Shown here: positions 1-11,500 of the stretch, piece by piece
How the letters are laid out: every line of letters begins with the position of its first letter
Position numbering within the stretch: the first letter of the stretch is position 1
NCBI RefSeq assembly: GCF_000002865.3
Contig: NW_001865064.1
Coordinates: 398,262 to 424,472 of the forward strand
DNA length: 26,211 nucleotides
DNA from: Monosiga brevicollis MX1
Taxonomy: Eukaryota; Opisthokonta; Choanoflagellata; Craspedida; Salpingoecidae
Reading direction: 5' to 3'
The notes under the pieces: generated by a model
Databases searched by the model: none
Told to the model about the DNA's origin: nothing
The model's input: the letters and a program-made list of their open reading frames with translations, nothing else
Program-made: the position numbers and the translations under genes

Positions 1-110
1 ACCAAAAAAAGCAACAACAAAAAAACACACAAAAAGTAAACAAGAAAGCTTGCTGTTGCCCAAGCTGTGGTGGTGCTGATGCTCCTCGCTCCTTACTCCT
101 CATTTTTCAG

Positions 111-806
111 GACCCAAATGGTGCCAATGACATGAGCGAGAGCAAGCGTAGTGTGAAAGTCGAACCTCTTGATGAGGGTAAGGAAGAAGTTTTTGAAACG
201 GAACTACCCACGGCACCCCCGCCTCTCAGTCCGCGCGAGGAGCGTCGGAGCACACGTATTATGCGACGCCTGACCTTTTGGGGCCGTAAAGGCAAAGATG
301 GCAAGAGCACCGGTGAACCGGGCTCAGGAAGCCAGGAGCATCTGAACGATCTTGGCGACGCCAGCCGAACACCGCCCTTTACCACAGACGTGGACACAGA
401 TGACGATGAGCAGGAGCCAGCGCGCGAACGCAATCGCGTTCGGGATCGATCTGCGTCAGGCGGGAGCTCGTTGCGCCCCCCACAACGGAGGTTATTTCAG
501 GTGTTGTTCCCCAATGGCTCCTCGTCACAGGTCTCGGTTCTTCCGGGACTGGACCTGCAAGCAGTACTACGAGACGCTTTTGTGCGTCATGGCATTTCGT
601 TGGATTCGCACCGCGTGGTTGTGGCCGCCAATGCAGGTGAATTGGAGGTGGCGCTGGATCGCGATAGTTCCGACTTTGAAGGACTGGAACTTCGAGTGCA
701 GAACGTGGACGAGGAGCCAGAGGCTGAGCAAACCAAAATATCCTATGTGCGAAGCGTCTCCAGTGGGTCAGCCCACAGTGTTGATGCTGAGGTGTCATTT
801 GTGTGA
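111..806 (+). CDS. Ras-binding-domain protein, last exon (5' partial)
   Basis: The gene continues off the left edge. A pyrimidine-rich tract ending in CAG at 110 looks like a 3' splice site, and the frame is open from 111 through the ATG at 132 to the TGA at 804-806. If the ATG at 132 is the true start, the protein is 224 residues. Residues 1-119 are charged, Ser/Pro-rich and probably disordered, with a basic patch at 38-58. Residues about 120-192 match a Raf/RGS14-type Ras-binding domain: a first strand with FPNG, a PG turn, the helix LQAVLRDAF, a RHGI motif, and a closing EGLELRV strand. Such domains bind GTP-loaded Ras or Rap, so an effector or scaffold role is likely. The last three residues, S-F-V, fit a class I PDZ ligand. 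The gene faces the receptor phosphatase tail to tail. The domain call is fairly sure; the full identity is not. Confidence 0.72.
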   Translation, partial: DPNGANDMSESKRSVKVEPLDEGKEEVFETELPTAPPPLSPREERRSTRIMRRLTFWGRKGKDGKSTGEPGSGSQEHLNDLGDASRTPPFTTDVDTDDDEQEPARERNRVRDRSASGGSSLRPPQRRLFQVLFPNGSSSQVSVLPGLDLQAVLRDAFVRHGISLDSHRVVVAANAGELEVALDRDSSDFEGLELRVQNVDEEPEAEQTKISYVRSVSSGSAHSVDAEVSFV

Positions 807-1160
807 AACGAGGCAGATCTGTCGGCCTTGGGCACGAGCGGCCTGAGATGTGCTTGTTGATAATGTGTCGTGTGCATGACCGCGTGCACACTGTCCATGT
901 ATGGGTGTCTGTTGACGTTTTGTGGCTGCAGTCAGTAGTGCCATAGTCTTCCATAGCCATCGAGACGTCAAATTCCACTCCATGCATCGGCCTTAACGTT
1001 TTCTTTGTGGCTACTCCATTTGGTGTTTTTTCTCCTGCTTGATTTATGTCCTTTTTCCCTTTCTCGTGTTTTGTTTTTGATTTCTGCTATTTGGTTTGTG
1101 ACGCGGACTGTCCATAATCACAATCTACGATTCCCTTCAATTCGATGGTGCTGTCAACTT
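807..1160. other. Convergent 3' intergenic region
   Basis: About 354 bases lie between the stop of the Ras-binding-domain gene (+) and the stop of the receptor phosphatase gene (-). It holds no convincing coding sequence. It is T-rich on the + strand at 1010-1095, as expected for 3' untranslated sequence and termination signals of two converging transcripts. I see no clear polyadenylation signal. Confidence 0.5.
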
Positions 1161-2560
1161 CTACAGCTCGTATCGCCAATCAGCGGCTTTGAGCTTGGCC
1201 AAAACAGCCGTAAAGCAGAATTCGTATTGCTGAAGTGTTTGCACCAATCGAGCGCGTTGCTCGCGCAAGTGCCGCAAAATGGCTGCTGCCTCAGGAATGC
1301 GCTGCGTGGAGAATGATAAACGGACGTTTCATGAGTCTGGCTCGCAAACTCTGCATAATTTCGTCTACAGATGTTACTCACCTTGCGTCTCAAGATGGCT
1401 AGCATGGCCATGGTTTGCACAACCACACCAGTACGCCCGATGCCAGCTGAACAATGCACGAGTGTGTACATGTTACGAGGGTGCGCGGCGCGCAACGACT
1501 CAACTTGATCAATCAGCGCCAAAAAGCGATCAACGTCTGGTACGCCACTGTAGTTGGAAAGAAATCACAGCAAACACAGCAAAAACGCAATGAGATGAGC
1601 TCCATCCTCGACCTGAATCCGGGCAACACCGCCGGCTTGTCGAGCAACTGTGGCATTATGCATGGAAGGTGATGTGATAAAACGTACTGGTCTGGCCAGC
1701 CCAAATATTGCACGTGTGTGACATGCCGGCGCTCGTTGGTCAGACGATGAATCAGCGTCAACTCTGTCGTCAAAATGACTCGGTCGTACGGGTCGTCGCT
1801 TGTTTGCGATACAAACTCGACGACAAAACTAGGAGTCTTGAGGCCGCCTTGGTCTGATGAGGGCCAGTACCTGCGCCACAAGCCCACCCCCCCCAAAAAG
1901 CGTGCAATGAATTCAACCACATTTGGAATTGAAAGCGCGCGTGTCTTTACAACAGGTAGCAATTGGTCAAGAAGGTGAAAGGGATGCAAGTAAGAAGAAA
2001 ACCCAACTTACGGCGCGCACTTGCTCCGACCGTCCTCCTGCAGCTTGGCCACCATAACGATCACCTAGCGAGTAAAAACAAGGCAGATAAGATAAGAATG
2101 AAACAGTGTCATGCAGCAACTAGGTGGCTTGGGGTGAATAAAAGGCGTGGAAGAGGCCGGGGCATGCCGTACTCGAACATCGTTTTCCCAAATCAGCTGC
2201 CAGTGATCGTCCACCGTCTGAGAGGTGGGTCCCTGAGCACAGATAAAGTAGAAAGGGGCCTCCTCGTTGGGAAACGTCACGTAGTTGGCGTTGATGTAGT
2301 CTGACCCAGTGATGCCACGTCGCAACTTGACGCGGGTATCATCGTAAGCCAAAATATCCGTATATCTATCGATGTTGGCGGCATTGAAATTCGATTGACA
2401 TGTGAGTGCGTTTATGAAAAAAATGCAGCAAACCGACACGGGCACACGAGCTTCCGATGCAGAGCCCCACGGGAGGGTTCTGTGCAGTTTAGGATTACAG
2501 ACTCGCAAATTGAGACAAACCGATTTTTTGTCGAGTTTCGTCGGCTGGAGCTGAACGAGC
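1161..2560 (-). other. Protein tyrosine phosphatase domain (exons 12-17)
   Basis: Across five introns the joined frame shows every class I cysteine-phosphatase landmark in order: KNRYTDILAYDDTRVKL (the phosphotyrosine loop, rebuilt over intron 2520-2366), DYINANY, a QGP motif, WEND-VIVMVAKLQEDG, KCAPYWP, GWPDHGVP (general-acid Asp, rebuilt over intron 1687-1548), HCSAGIGRTG (nucleophilic Cys and Arg, near 1431-1461) and LVQTLQQYEFCF (Q-loop). Only one phosphatase domain is present, and it ends six residues after ADWRYEL begins, with no long tail. It should be active. Confidence 0.95.
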
Positions 2561-5500
2561 CACCCTGTCGCTCCCTGAAAATTGAGTCATACGTATTGGC
2601 CGCCTCCTTTCGCTGCTCAGTCAAGTGATCGAGCTGGGCCTGCCGCACATCCTTGCCCTTGGCCACAGAGGCCACGTCCAGACTGCCAACGGCCTCGGGT
2701 GCCACCCGGGCTACATACGGCTGAGGAGGTAGATCCTCGTTGAACTTGACTTTTCGTGGATCACACAAAATTCCGTGCCGAGGGGCCGCGGCAAAATACC
2801 AGTAACCATCAACAGTGCCATTGTTCAAACCGTTTGCTGTGTCAAGCTCAACACCGCACCGAGCACCGGGCTTGGTCGCATGCAGGCCAAAATATCGTAG
2901 AGTACCCCAACCATAGCCCAGCACATACACGCGGCTGCCCACGTGTTCGGGGCCTACACCCAGGGACACGTCTTCCACACCAACAACGCCCGTGTCTGGC
3001 GCCGCGTCGTAGTCAATCTGAACCTGAGTTTCCGTCTCTGAAAAGGATACAGAGTTGCGGGTGCGCCCATAGCGTCCTGGCTCTCGCGTAGCAACGGATG
3101 TTTCCAAGGAAGCCGGCTCATCAAAGGTCGCATCGTAGGATTTGCCCCCTGTGTGGGCCATGGGAATGCCTGCATCGTCTGGGTTGGTGATGTCGTGCGT
3201 TTGTTGCCGACGCTTGCGCCGTCTCAGCACGACAACCAACACCACCAGCAGCACGATAACAGCAACTGCCACGACTGGGCCGACTATCAAGCTCATTCCA
3301 GCTGCGCCGGACGAGCCCGTAGAGGCATCACCAGAGCCCGGAGCGCATTCTCGATCTGATGTCAGAGTTGGAGCTGTGGCCTCGTGCTCACCTTCGGAGC
3401 AAGTGCTTACCGCAATGCATACTGCATCGCTTGTAGCCGTGGCTGCTTGTGCCTCGTATGTTGAACCCGCCTCGCACACAGTTGCGTTGGCGCAGATGCG
3501 GTCCGTTGTCACAGTGGGCGCCATCTCGGCATACTCAAAAGGCGCGCACTGCGTCAGGTTGACGCACTGTCGATCGCTGCTGGCCCCGGGTGCCACAACC
3601 TCGTACTCTCCTGTCACGCACATGGTTACGTTCTGGCACATGCGATCTGAGGTGGGTGTAGCAGAGCGAGCCTCAAACTCGCCCTCCGTGCACGTAGTAA
3701 GCCAGGCACACACACGATCCGACGTTCGCGTGGCTAATGTTTCTTCAAAGGCGTGCGTCGCATTGCACACCGTCAGCCGAGAACACGTGGCGTCGCTGGT
3801 GGGGGAGGCAGCTCGCGTTAGGTACTCTGTCTCCTCGCACTGTGTGGCTCTCGTGCAGACGCGATTGCTCGTGGGAGTCGGTGCGATGGACTGGTACTCC
3901 AAGGCAGTACAGGCCGTGAGGCCCAGACACAGGGCCTGGGTCACATTCTCATATTCCAACCCCGGGACGCAATTCAGGTTGCAGCTGGTCACGTTGACAC
4001 CGTTTTCATAGATTTGATGTGGGTAGTAACCTGCGTCACTGCCCAACACCACGTTCACCGGGGTGGTTGTTCTTAAGTTATAAGAGAACTCGAGTTGCGT
4101 CTGTTCAGCACCGGCTCGCACCGGCCCGCTGAGCAGTTGCACCACAAGCGAACCTGCAGCATCAGCCTGTTGGTTGATAAATACGTATGAAAGCGCAAAG
4201 GCGCTCTCATTGAGCAAAAATCCCGGAACAGCGACCGTAAATTCGTTCTCGTCTTCGTCGGAGCGCTGCCCTTCCCAGACAAACCCGCTCTCGTGGGCAG
4301 TTATCAAGCCTGCAAACAGCGTAGGATTGGACGCGGCGGTCGACTGCAGGCCCTGCGGGTCTGGGATAGCTCGGCGAAAATCAAACAACAGCGCCGTAGC
4401 GCCAAGGCTCACGTCCAGCGCTGCGAGCCGTACACCAAACGTAGCCAGACAATCGGGCCCGGCCCGGCCAACCGTACGGTAGACGTCCTCGACCAGGCGA
4501 CCGAGTCCAGCAAGAGCATTGAGCTGTGCCGCCACGTCCCGAATGGTTACCATGCCGTCGCCGTTGGCATCCAAGCCTCGACCCGCATTGCTGTTGTTGG
4601 CCAGTAGCTGCAGAATTTGTTGGCCCCGCGGTGACGCAAACTCGGTGAGCGCCTCGACAGCGTAAAACAAAGTCAACTGCGCGTCGGCCACATCAAAAAC
4701 GCAATCGCCATCGACATCAAAAGGCGAGCATTGATCCTCCATGCCAGGTTCAACTCGCCGCACTCGCTCCTCCACAGCCACAGCCTCGCTGTTCCGCAAT
4801 ACCCGCGGGCTGCGTCGACGACTGGAGCTGGAAGGGGCGACAAAGACAGGCGTGGCGGCCACAGCGGCACGTGGTGTTGTTGCACCAATCGTGGCGGCGG
4901 GCACGGATTTATCCTTGAGCGTCTGGATGTCCACGTTAAGGGGATTTGTCGGCACCGCAAGCAGCTGGAGCGTGATGGTAAATAGTGGCACGGCACTGCC
5001 CGTGGCGGCGCCCTCGAGCAAGCCGGCCACACTGACGCTAGATTCCCCGACATTTGAGGAGAAGCGGCCTTCAGCATAAAGCGAATCCACGCTTCTGACA
5101 ACGGCCATCCCAACAGGCACCTGCACGCTCAGAGCAAAGGCACCAAGGTCTTGCGCGCCCACATTGGCAGAGAACGCAAGCTGCACCGTATCGCCAGGTT
5201 GTGCTTCAATCACGCTGCTCCCCTCGATGTCAGCAAGACCTGCGTCCACGTCCCCAACAGCAGGGGCAAGGTTGACGGTACATGGGAGAGTTGTGTCGAC
5301 GCTTGCACCGTTGACACCGGGCGCTGAGACCACCAGCGTTGCTCGTCCGTTACGCCGTACGACACTCTCGCCGGTTAAGGTGTCGACAAACAGGATGTCC
5401 GAGTCCAAGCTTGAAAAAGACAGCAAGCCCGGAACAGGCGCTTCAAAGCTGGTGCTCGCCAGCAAATCTGCCCGATACGTGCCGTCGGAGAAATGCACGA

Positions 5501-8500
5501 TGCCTTGTGGGATAAAGGCTCCATGATCAGCAGTACCGATTAGCTCGGTTAACGTCAAACTTACCACGGCCTGCGCATCGCCATTGAGGGGCTGCAGATT
5601 CAAGTTGGTGATATTTGTCACCATCACGCCGCTGCGGGGGTCAAAAAAGAGTTCTGGCGAGGTGGCATTGAGGTCAAAAAAGCCCGCGGATAAAATCACC
5701 GAGCCAGCGGTCTGAGGCACAATGCGATCGTTTGAGGGAAGCGTGGCTGAAGGTGCGTCATCTGGCAAGCCAGAGGTCGTTGATAAAGAGGCAGTCACAA
5801 CAGTTGGACTGAGCTCTGTGTTGGTGTTGTCGCTCAAGCTAAGCCAATAACGCACTGTCAAGGGCTGATATGTTGGAGTGCTTGCGCCCAAGTATAGGGC
5901 GGCGGTGGTTGTGGGATTGAACACCTCCCCATACGTGCCAACTGCCACAGTAAGCGCCGTGCCGGTCACTACATTCACGCTCCATCGTCCTTCGACTTCC
6001 CCGTGCAAGGAAGACGTGAAGCGGAGGGTAATGTTCGCAACTCCGCCTGCACGACCCACGATCGCAACCCGTCCGTTACTTAAAACCTGCACACTGACTC
6101 GTGCCGCTGGCTCGACCCATGCAGACAGTGAGCCGGCCAGAGCAGCTGAGGATAGAACCTGGCCGTCTTCGAGGGTCACACGGGGTTCAAGAACGGCGGT
6201 TGAGGGCAAGATGGTGGCGGCAGCACCATTGGCGGGTGCCAAGCGAGCTGGAAGGTCAAGTGCATTGATTGACAACCTAGCAGCTCGCAAGAGTGCGACG
6301 GGGATGCTAACATTGCGAGCAGGCAGGCGCGTTGCGTCACAGCTATTACGAAGTTGAGCTGTGACTACAGGAGCTGATCCGTTGGCCGCGGCGATCGCGC
6401 GCACTTGATTATCATTCTCAAGCACCAGAACTGCTGGATCCTGAAGATCAAACGTGAGCCCATCCACGGCACTCACAACCTCTGTCGTGTTGTCCTCAAA
6501 CACCACCTGGGCCGCCAGCGTCAAACGATCAGTTGTCGTTTTCAGCGCATTGACGAGGCGTTGAATGTGCAGCTCATATCGACTGATCGATCCCGGGGTT
6601 TCACTGGGTACTGACAGGGTCAACGCCGATAATGGCATAACATCAAGTTGCGCCACGTATGCTGCAGATAGAGACACGGTCAGCGAGTTCTGGCTGACGA
6701 TTTGGGCACTGACAGGATTCACCATGGTCAAGGTGTAGTTGCCAGCCGTGGTGGGCTGGAAACGGAGACCCACACCACGCTCAGACGAGCGAGACGCAAC
6801 CATATTGACCGGGCCTTGGGCGGCCACAATGTCCGCCGGCACCATGGCTGTCACATCCAAATGGTCCATGCGTGCCGGAGATTCAAACTCTGCAACCACG
6901 CTGAGCTCAACCGCTTGGAATCGAGGCTGGCAGGTGGCCCCGGCTTCCCAATTGGCGACGCGGTGGCTTACGGATCGCGAGAGACGCAACGCATACGATC
7001 TGGCCACAGCCCACACCATGGCGTGACTGGCCATAACATTAGACCCACGCACGCGAAACTCAACCATGGTGCTCGTGGTCAAAAGTCCAGCCAGAGCGGC
7101 AGCCTCGCACCCAGAAGCGAGCAAAGTTTCGCTTGCCCACCACGTGCATTCCAAGCCTGTGCTTTCGGACGGCGTTGACGAGATGGTCGACGCATCCAAG
7201 AGCACCCAGCTGGAGTTTTGGTATAATGCCCAAAGCTGTAAAGCGCCACGCTGCAGCAAGGCGCCTCCAATCGACGTGAGATCAAACACATGTGAGGCAG
7301 GCTGTTGAATGGCCAGTGCAGCTGGTTGCTCGCTGCCACTCAGAAACAGCAAAGGCCTATTTGGCACACGCCCGCGTGTGGCCGTCGTCCAAGCTCCATT
7401 TGCCAAATTGAGCGCGGTCTGCTGCTCATCTAGCAATTCAACAAGCGATAGAGAAAAGGCTATAGTAGCATCAATCGGAACGATTGTAGCCACCCGAGCA
7501 TGAAGGGTTGCAAGCAACGCCTCGTTGGCACCTGCCGTTGCGTCCGGGCGCAATGTGTACCCCATGGCTGCAACTGATTCTTGCAACGTGAAGGTGCCAA
7601 CCCAGCGCGCCGAATCGGCGGTCACGGAAGTCAGCACAAGGTCTGAGCTGTTCACAGACGCCACCAAACGATAGCCTGCCGGATTGAAAGGGAGCTCGTG
7701 CGTAATGGGTATTGACACGAGCTCGCCCGGGTACAAGGTGCGATGCGGTAACCAAGCCACAGCCGCATCACCCCGAAGCTCAACGGAGGCATGCCTTGCC
7801 ACGAGCAGGTCCGTTGCTCCCAACACCACACCCCCAAAGCTGGCAGTCACGTTTAAGGTGGCAATGACGCCAGGGGGCAGTACCGAAACGCTTGCACCAA
7901 AACTCAAAGTCACGCGACACCGTGAAGCAGACTCGACGATGCATGAGGCAGAGGTCAGTCGTTTGCCAGGCTCAGACCACGCTTCCACAGTGATTGCGGT
8001 ACCTTGTGATATTGTATGTGCCCCCTCTGCATCAGCTAAGACGACCCATAGGACGGGGTCAACCTCTTCAACGTAGGCGGGTCTTGCACGCGGGGCATGA
8101 AAGCTGGCTAAAGCTGGCAAGTGACCAGGTAAAGCAATTTCAAACGCGGTTTGTACACCAGCCACTCCAACGATGACTTGACCATCGTCGACAGCCATTA
8201 CGCTGACTGTTCCGTTGACCGCGCTATCTGAACGCCATGCAAGTTCAGGTAAGGCGCCCCCCATAGCCTCGAGGTGCACCGGGAAGGAGGGTTCAAAGGT
8301 TGGCAGCCCTGAGCAAACACGGTCGCTGTAGAGCGTCGGAGGCAATAGCTCCCGTTCGTTGAGAGCACACACTGTCAAGAGCTGGCACACGCGATCTGTG
8401 GACGTGGTGGCATTGAACAGAACGTACTCCAGTGTTTCATCACAGACCGTGAGGGCAGCACATTGGGTATCACCGCTCGACGTGCAGGCGTGCTGCTCGT

Positions 8501-11500
8501 ATTCCCCGGGCGTGCACATTGTGCAGTCAGTGCAGCTACGATCAGATGAGGCGGTAGCTTGGCGACTGACAAACTGAGAGGTGTTGCAGAGAGATACGGC
8601 CCTGCAGACGCGGTCGGAGCTATGCGTCGGTGCGTTGAGCTCATATTCGCTCAGCGAGCAATCGGGTGAGACAAGCTGGCACACCTGATCCGCAAAGGGT
8701 GTTGCGGCCTCTGCCAAAAATTGATATTGGTTTGTGGAGTTTGAGGGTTGAGCGGTGTTTCGGCGAACGCGGGCCCTTGTACGCAAGTAAGAAATGGACG
8801 GAAGTGTCGTTGGGAGGCCAAGCGCATCGGGATCAACCTGAACAACCGCACACATGATTTGTCCACCCATATTTGCGACAACGAAGCCCGTGCATTCCAA
8901 GTTGCTGTCGCAAATGGAGCTGCACTCAGTTGAGTCAACTCCAGGAAGCTCACTGATGATGTTGATACTTGAGATGTTGAAGATGGCAGGTTCTGCGATA
9001 CCATCCAACGCCCCCACAAAGGCAACGGTGTAACCCTCGCCAGGTTCATTAAGGCCGGTAGGAAGGGTGGTTGGTAATGGTGGCGGTACATAGTTTGGGC
9101 TCAGCGTGGCCTCAGACGCTCTTGTCGGTTCGTAGGTTGTAGCCTCGGTGGTTGTAGCCTCGGTGGTTGTAGCCTCGGTAGTCGTGGCGTCAGGGGTCGT
9201 GGTCGTGGCTTCTAAAGTCGTAGCCTCGGTGGTTGTAGCCTCGGTGGTTGTAGCCTCGGTGGTTGTAGCCTCGGTGGTTGTAGCCTCGGTGGTTGTAGCC
9301 TCGGTGGTTGTAGCCTCGGTGGTTGTAGCCTCGGTGGTTGTAGCCTCGGTGGTTGTAGCCTCGGTGGTTGTAGCCTCGGTGGTTGTAGCCTCGGTGGTTG
9401 TAGCCTCGGTGGTTGTAGCCTCGGTGGTTGTAGCCTCGGTGGTTGTAGCCTCGGTGGTTGTAGCCCCGGTGGTCGTGGCCTCGGTGGTTGTAGCCTCGGT
9501 GGTTGTAGCCTCGGTGGTTGTAGCCCCGGTGGTTGTAGCCCCGGTGGTTGTAGCCCCGGTGGTCGTGGCGTCAGGGGTCGTGTTCGTGGCTTCTAAAGTC
9601 GTAGGCTCGGTGGTTGTAGCCTCGATGGTCGTAGCCTCGGTGGTTGTAGCCTCGGTGGTTGTAGCCCCGGTGGTCGTGGCCTCGGTGGTTGTAGCCTCGG
9701 TGGTTGTAGCCTCGGTGGTTGTAGCCTCGGTGGTTGTAGCCTCGGTGGTTGTAGCCCCGGTGGTTGTAGCCCCGGTGGTCGTGGCGTCAGGGGTCGTGGT
9801 CGTGGCTTCTAAAGTCGTAGGCTCGGTGGTTGTAGCCTCGATGGTCGTAGCCTCAGTTGTCGTGGCTTTGGTGGTCGTGGCTTCGGTGGTCGTGGCTTTG
9901 GTGGTCGTGGCTTCTGTAGTCGTAGGCTCGGTGGTCGTGGCTTCTGTAGTCGTAGGCTCGGCGGTGCTAGCCTCGGTGGTCGTAGCCTCGATGGTCGTGG
10001 CCTCGGTATTCATAGCCTCAGTGGTCATAGCTTCGGAGGTCGTGGCCTGTCGGGTTGTGCTGGGTGACCAGATGATTGTAGACGTTTGTGTTGATGACTG
10101 GGATGAAGGTGTCTTTGACGTCGGAGCTGTTGATATCAAAGTACTTGTCACCCATGAACCTGAACTATCGTCGTCGTCGTTGTCGTCGTCATTCGTGGCA
10201 CGGCTTGTCCCGGGCGCTTCAGTGGTTGTAGCCATTGGCTCCAACGATGCGACAAATGATGACATGTTGACTGTCACTGCTACGCTGCCGCGTAACACTT
10301 CTGTTTGAATCATCGCAAGCGCATCTGGCAAGCCGTAAACTTGCACCGCACCTCCACGATGAAAAACAAAATCACCCATGCCCGTTGCGTCGATACCAAG
10401 CAAACTAAAGGTTTGATCAAGACTCGCCACAGCTTCCTCCAAGCGCAAGCTCGTCCATGGAGCGCCAAGAGCCGAGGCAAAGTTTGGACCAAAATACAGG
10501 GTGAGGGAGCTTTGCTCAATAAAGTAGATGCATGGTGACACAGCCTCGCACTGACGATCCGAGGTGATGGAAGGGGCATGGGACTCGAATGTCATGATGC
10601 CATCACACGGAGCTCTAACCAGAGCGCAAGTGCGATCGCTGCTGGGTGTCGCTGCTTTTACCTGATACGTCGAGATGCCATCGCAGAAGGTCAATGGCAC
10701 ACACACGCGATCAGAGGTGGGTGAAGGTGCACTTTCTTGATATTGATGCTGGTCACATATGGTCAACTGCTGGCAAGTTCCATTGGCAGCTTGAAACTCA
10801 TCGTCAGCGCAGAGCACCACACTGGTTGATGTAGATGTGGACGTTGAGACTGACGTTGAAGTGGAGGTTGAGGTTGAAGAAGAGGTTGCAGTTGAAGAAG
10901 AAGTCGCAGTTGAAGTCGAGGTCGACGTGGAGGTCTGCGTACTCGTGGAAGTGCTTGAAGACAAGGAACTAGACGTAGACGTGCTTGTCGAAGACACAGA
11001 GGTCGAGGTCGATGTAGATGTGGACGTCGTTGTTGAAGTGCTTGAAGACTCGAGCATGGCTGGATTGAATGTCGCCGGGCTGGCTGCGAGAATGAAGCCG
11101 CGAGAATCGACCAGAGTGTACGCGTGCTGAAAGACTGCATCGCTATAAAAGAAGCCACACCGCGAGCAATCAGCATTTATGCAGCTGAGCCGGGAAGCTC
11201 GGAGAAGATTGCGGCTTTGAGGGAGGTGACACATACCGAAGAACACGAAACGCCTGCGAAGAAGCAACCGATGCACGGACGATGATGGACCCGGGCTCGA
11301 CTTCTAAAATGGCAACTTGACTGCCAAACTCATTGCCTAGCAGGGTGTACGTAAATTCTTGCAGCTCCAAGATGAGTCTCGAGGGATCTGCACCAACGAC
11401 CTGTGCAAATGCAAAAGTGAAAGTCAGAACAGGCCAGTCAAGGCTGGAACGATGAGAATCAAAGGAGGACTTGACCACACCAAGCAAAGCACATCATGAT

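Noticed and set aside
379-987. A 202-codon antisense frame opposite the Ras-binding-domain exon
   Set aside because: No recognisable motif; it overlaps a clear domain on the other strand and reads like a shadow frame.
2397-2460. Alternative phosphatase exon start upstream (frame reading ALTCQSNFNAANIDRY)
   Set aside because: No usable AG acceptor gives this start. The GTTTGT donor at 2520 joined to the TAG acceptor at 2366 instead restores a perfect KNRYTDIL motif in phase.
9130-10050. CRISPR-like direct repeats
   Set aside because: Units are contiguous 15-mers without spacers, in coding frame, in a eukaryotic gene.
9148-10308. A 386-codon frame on the + strand made of VVVAS repeats
   Set aside because: It is the reverse complement of the EATTT coding minisatellite; a 15-bp repeat without stops opens several frames at once. 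It has no domain and no ATG/splice context of its own.
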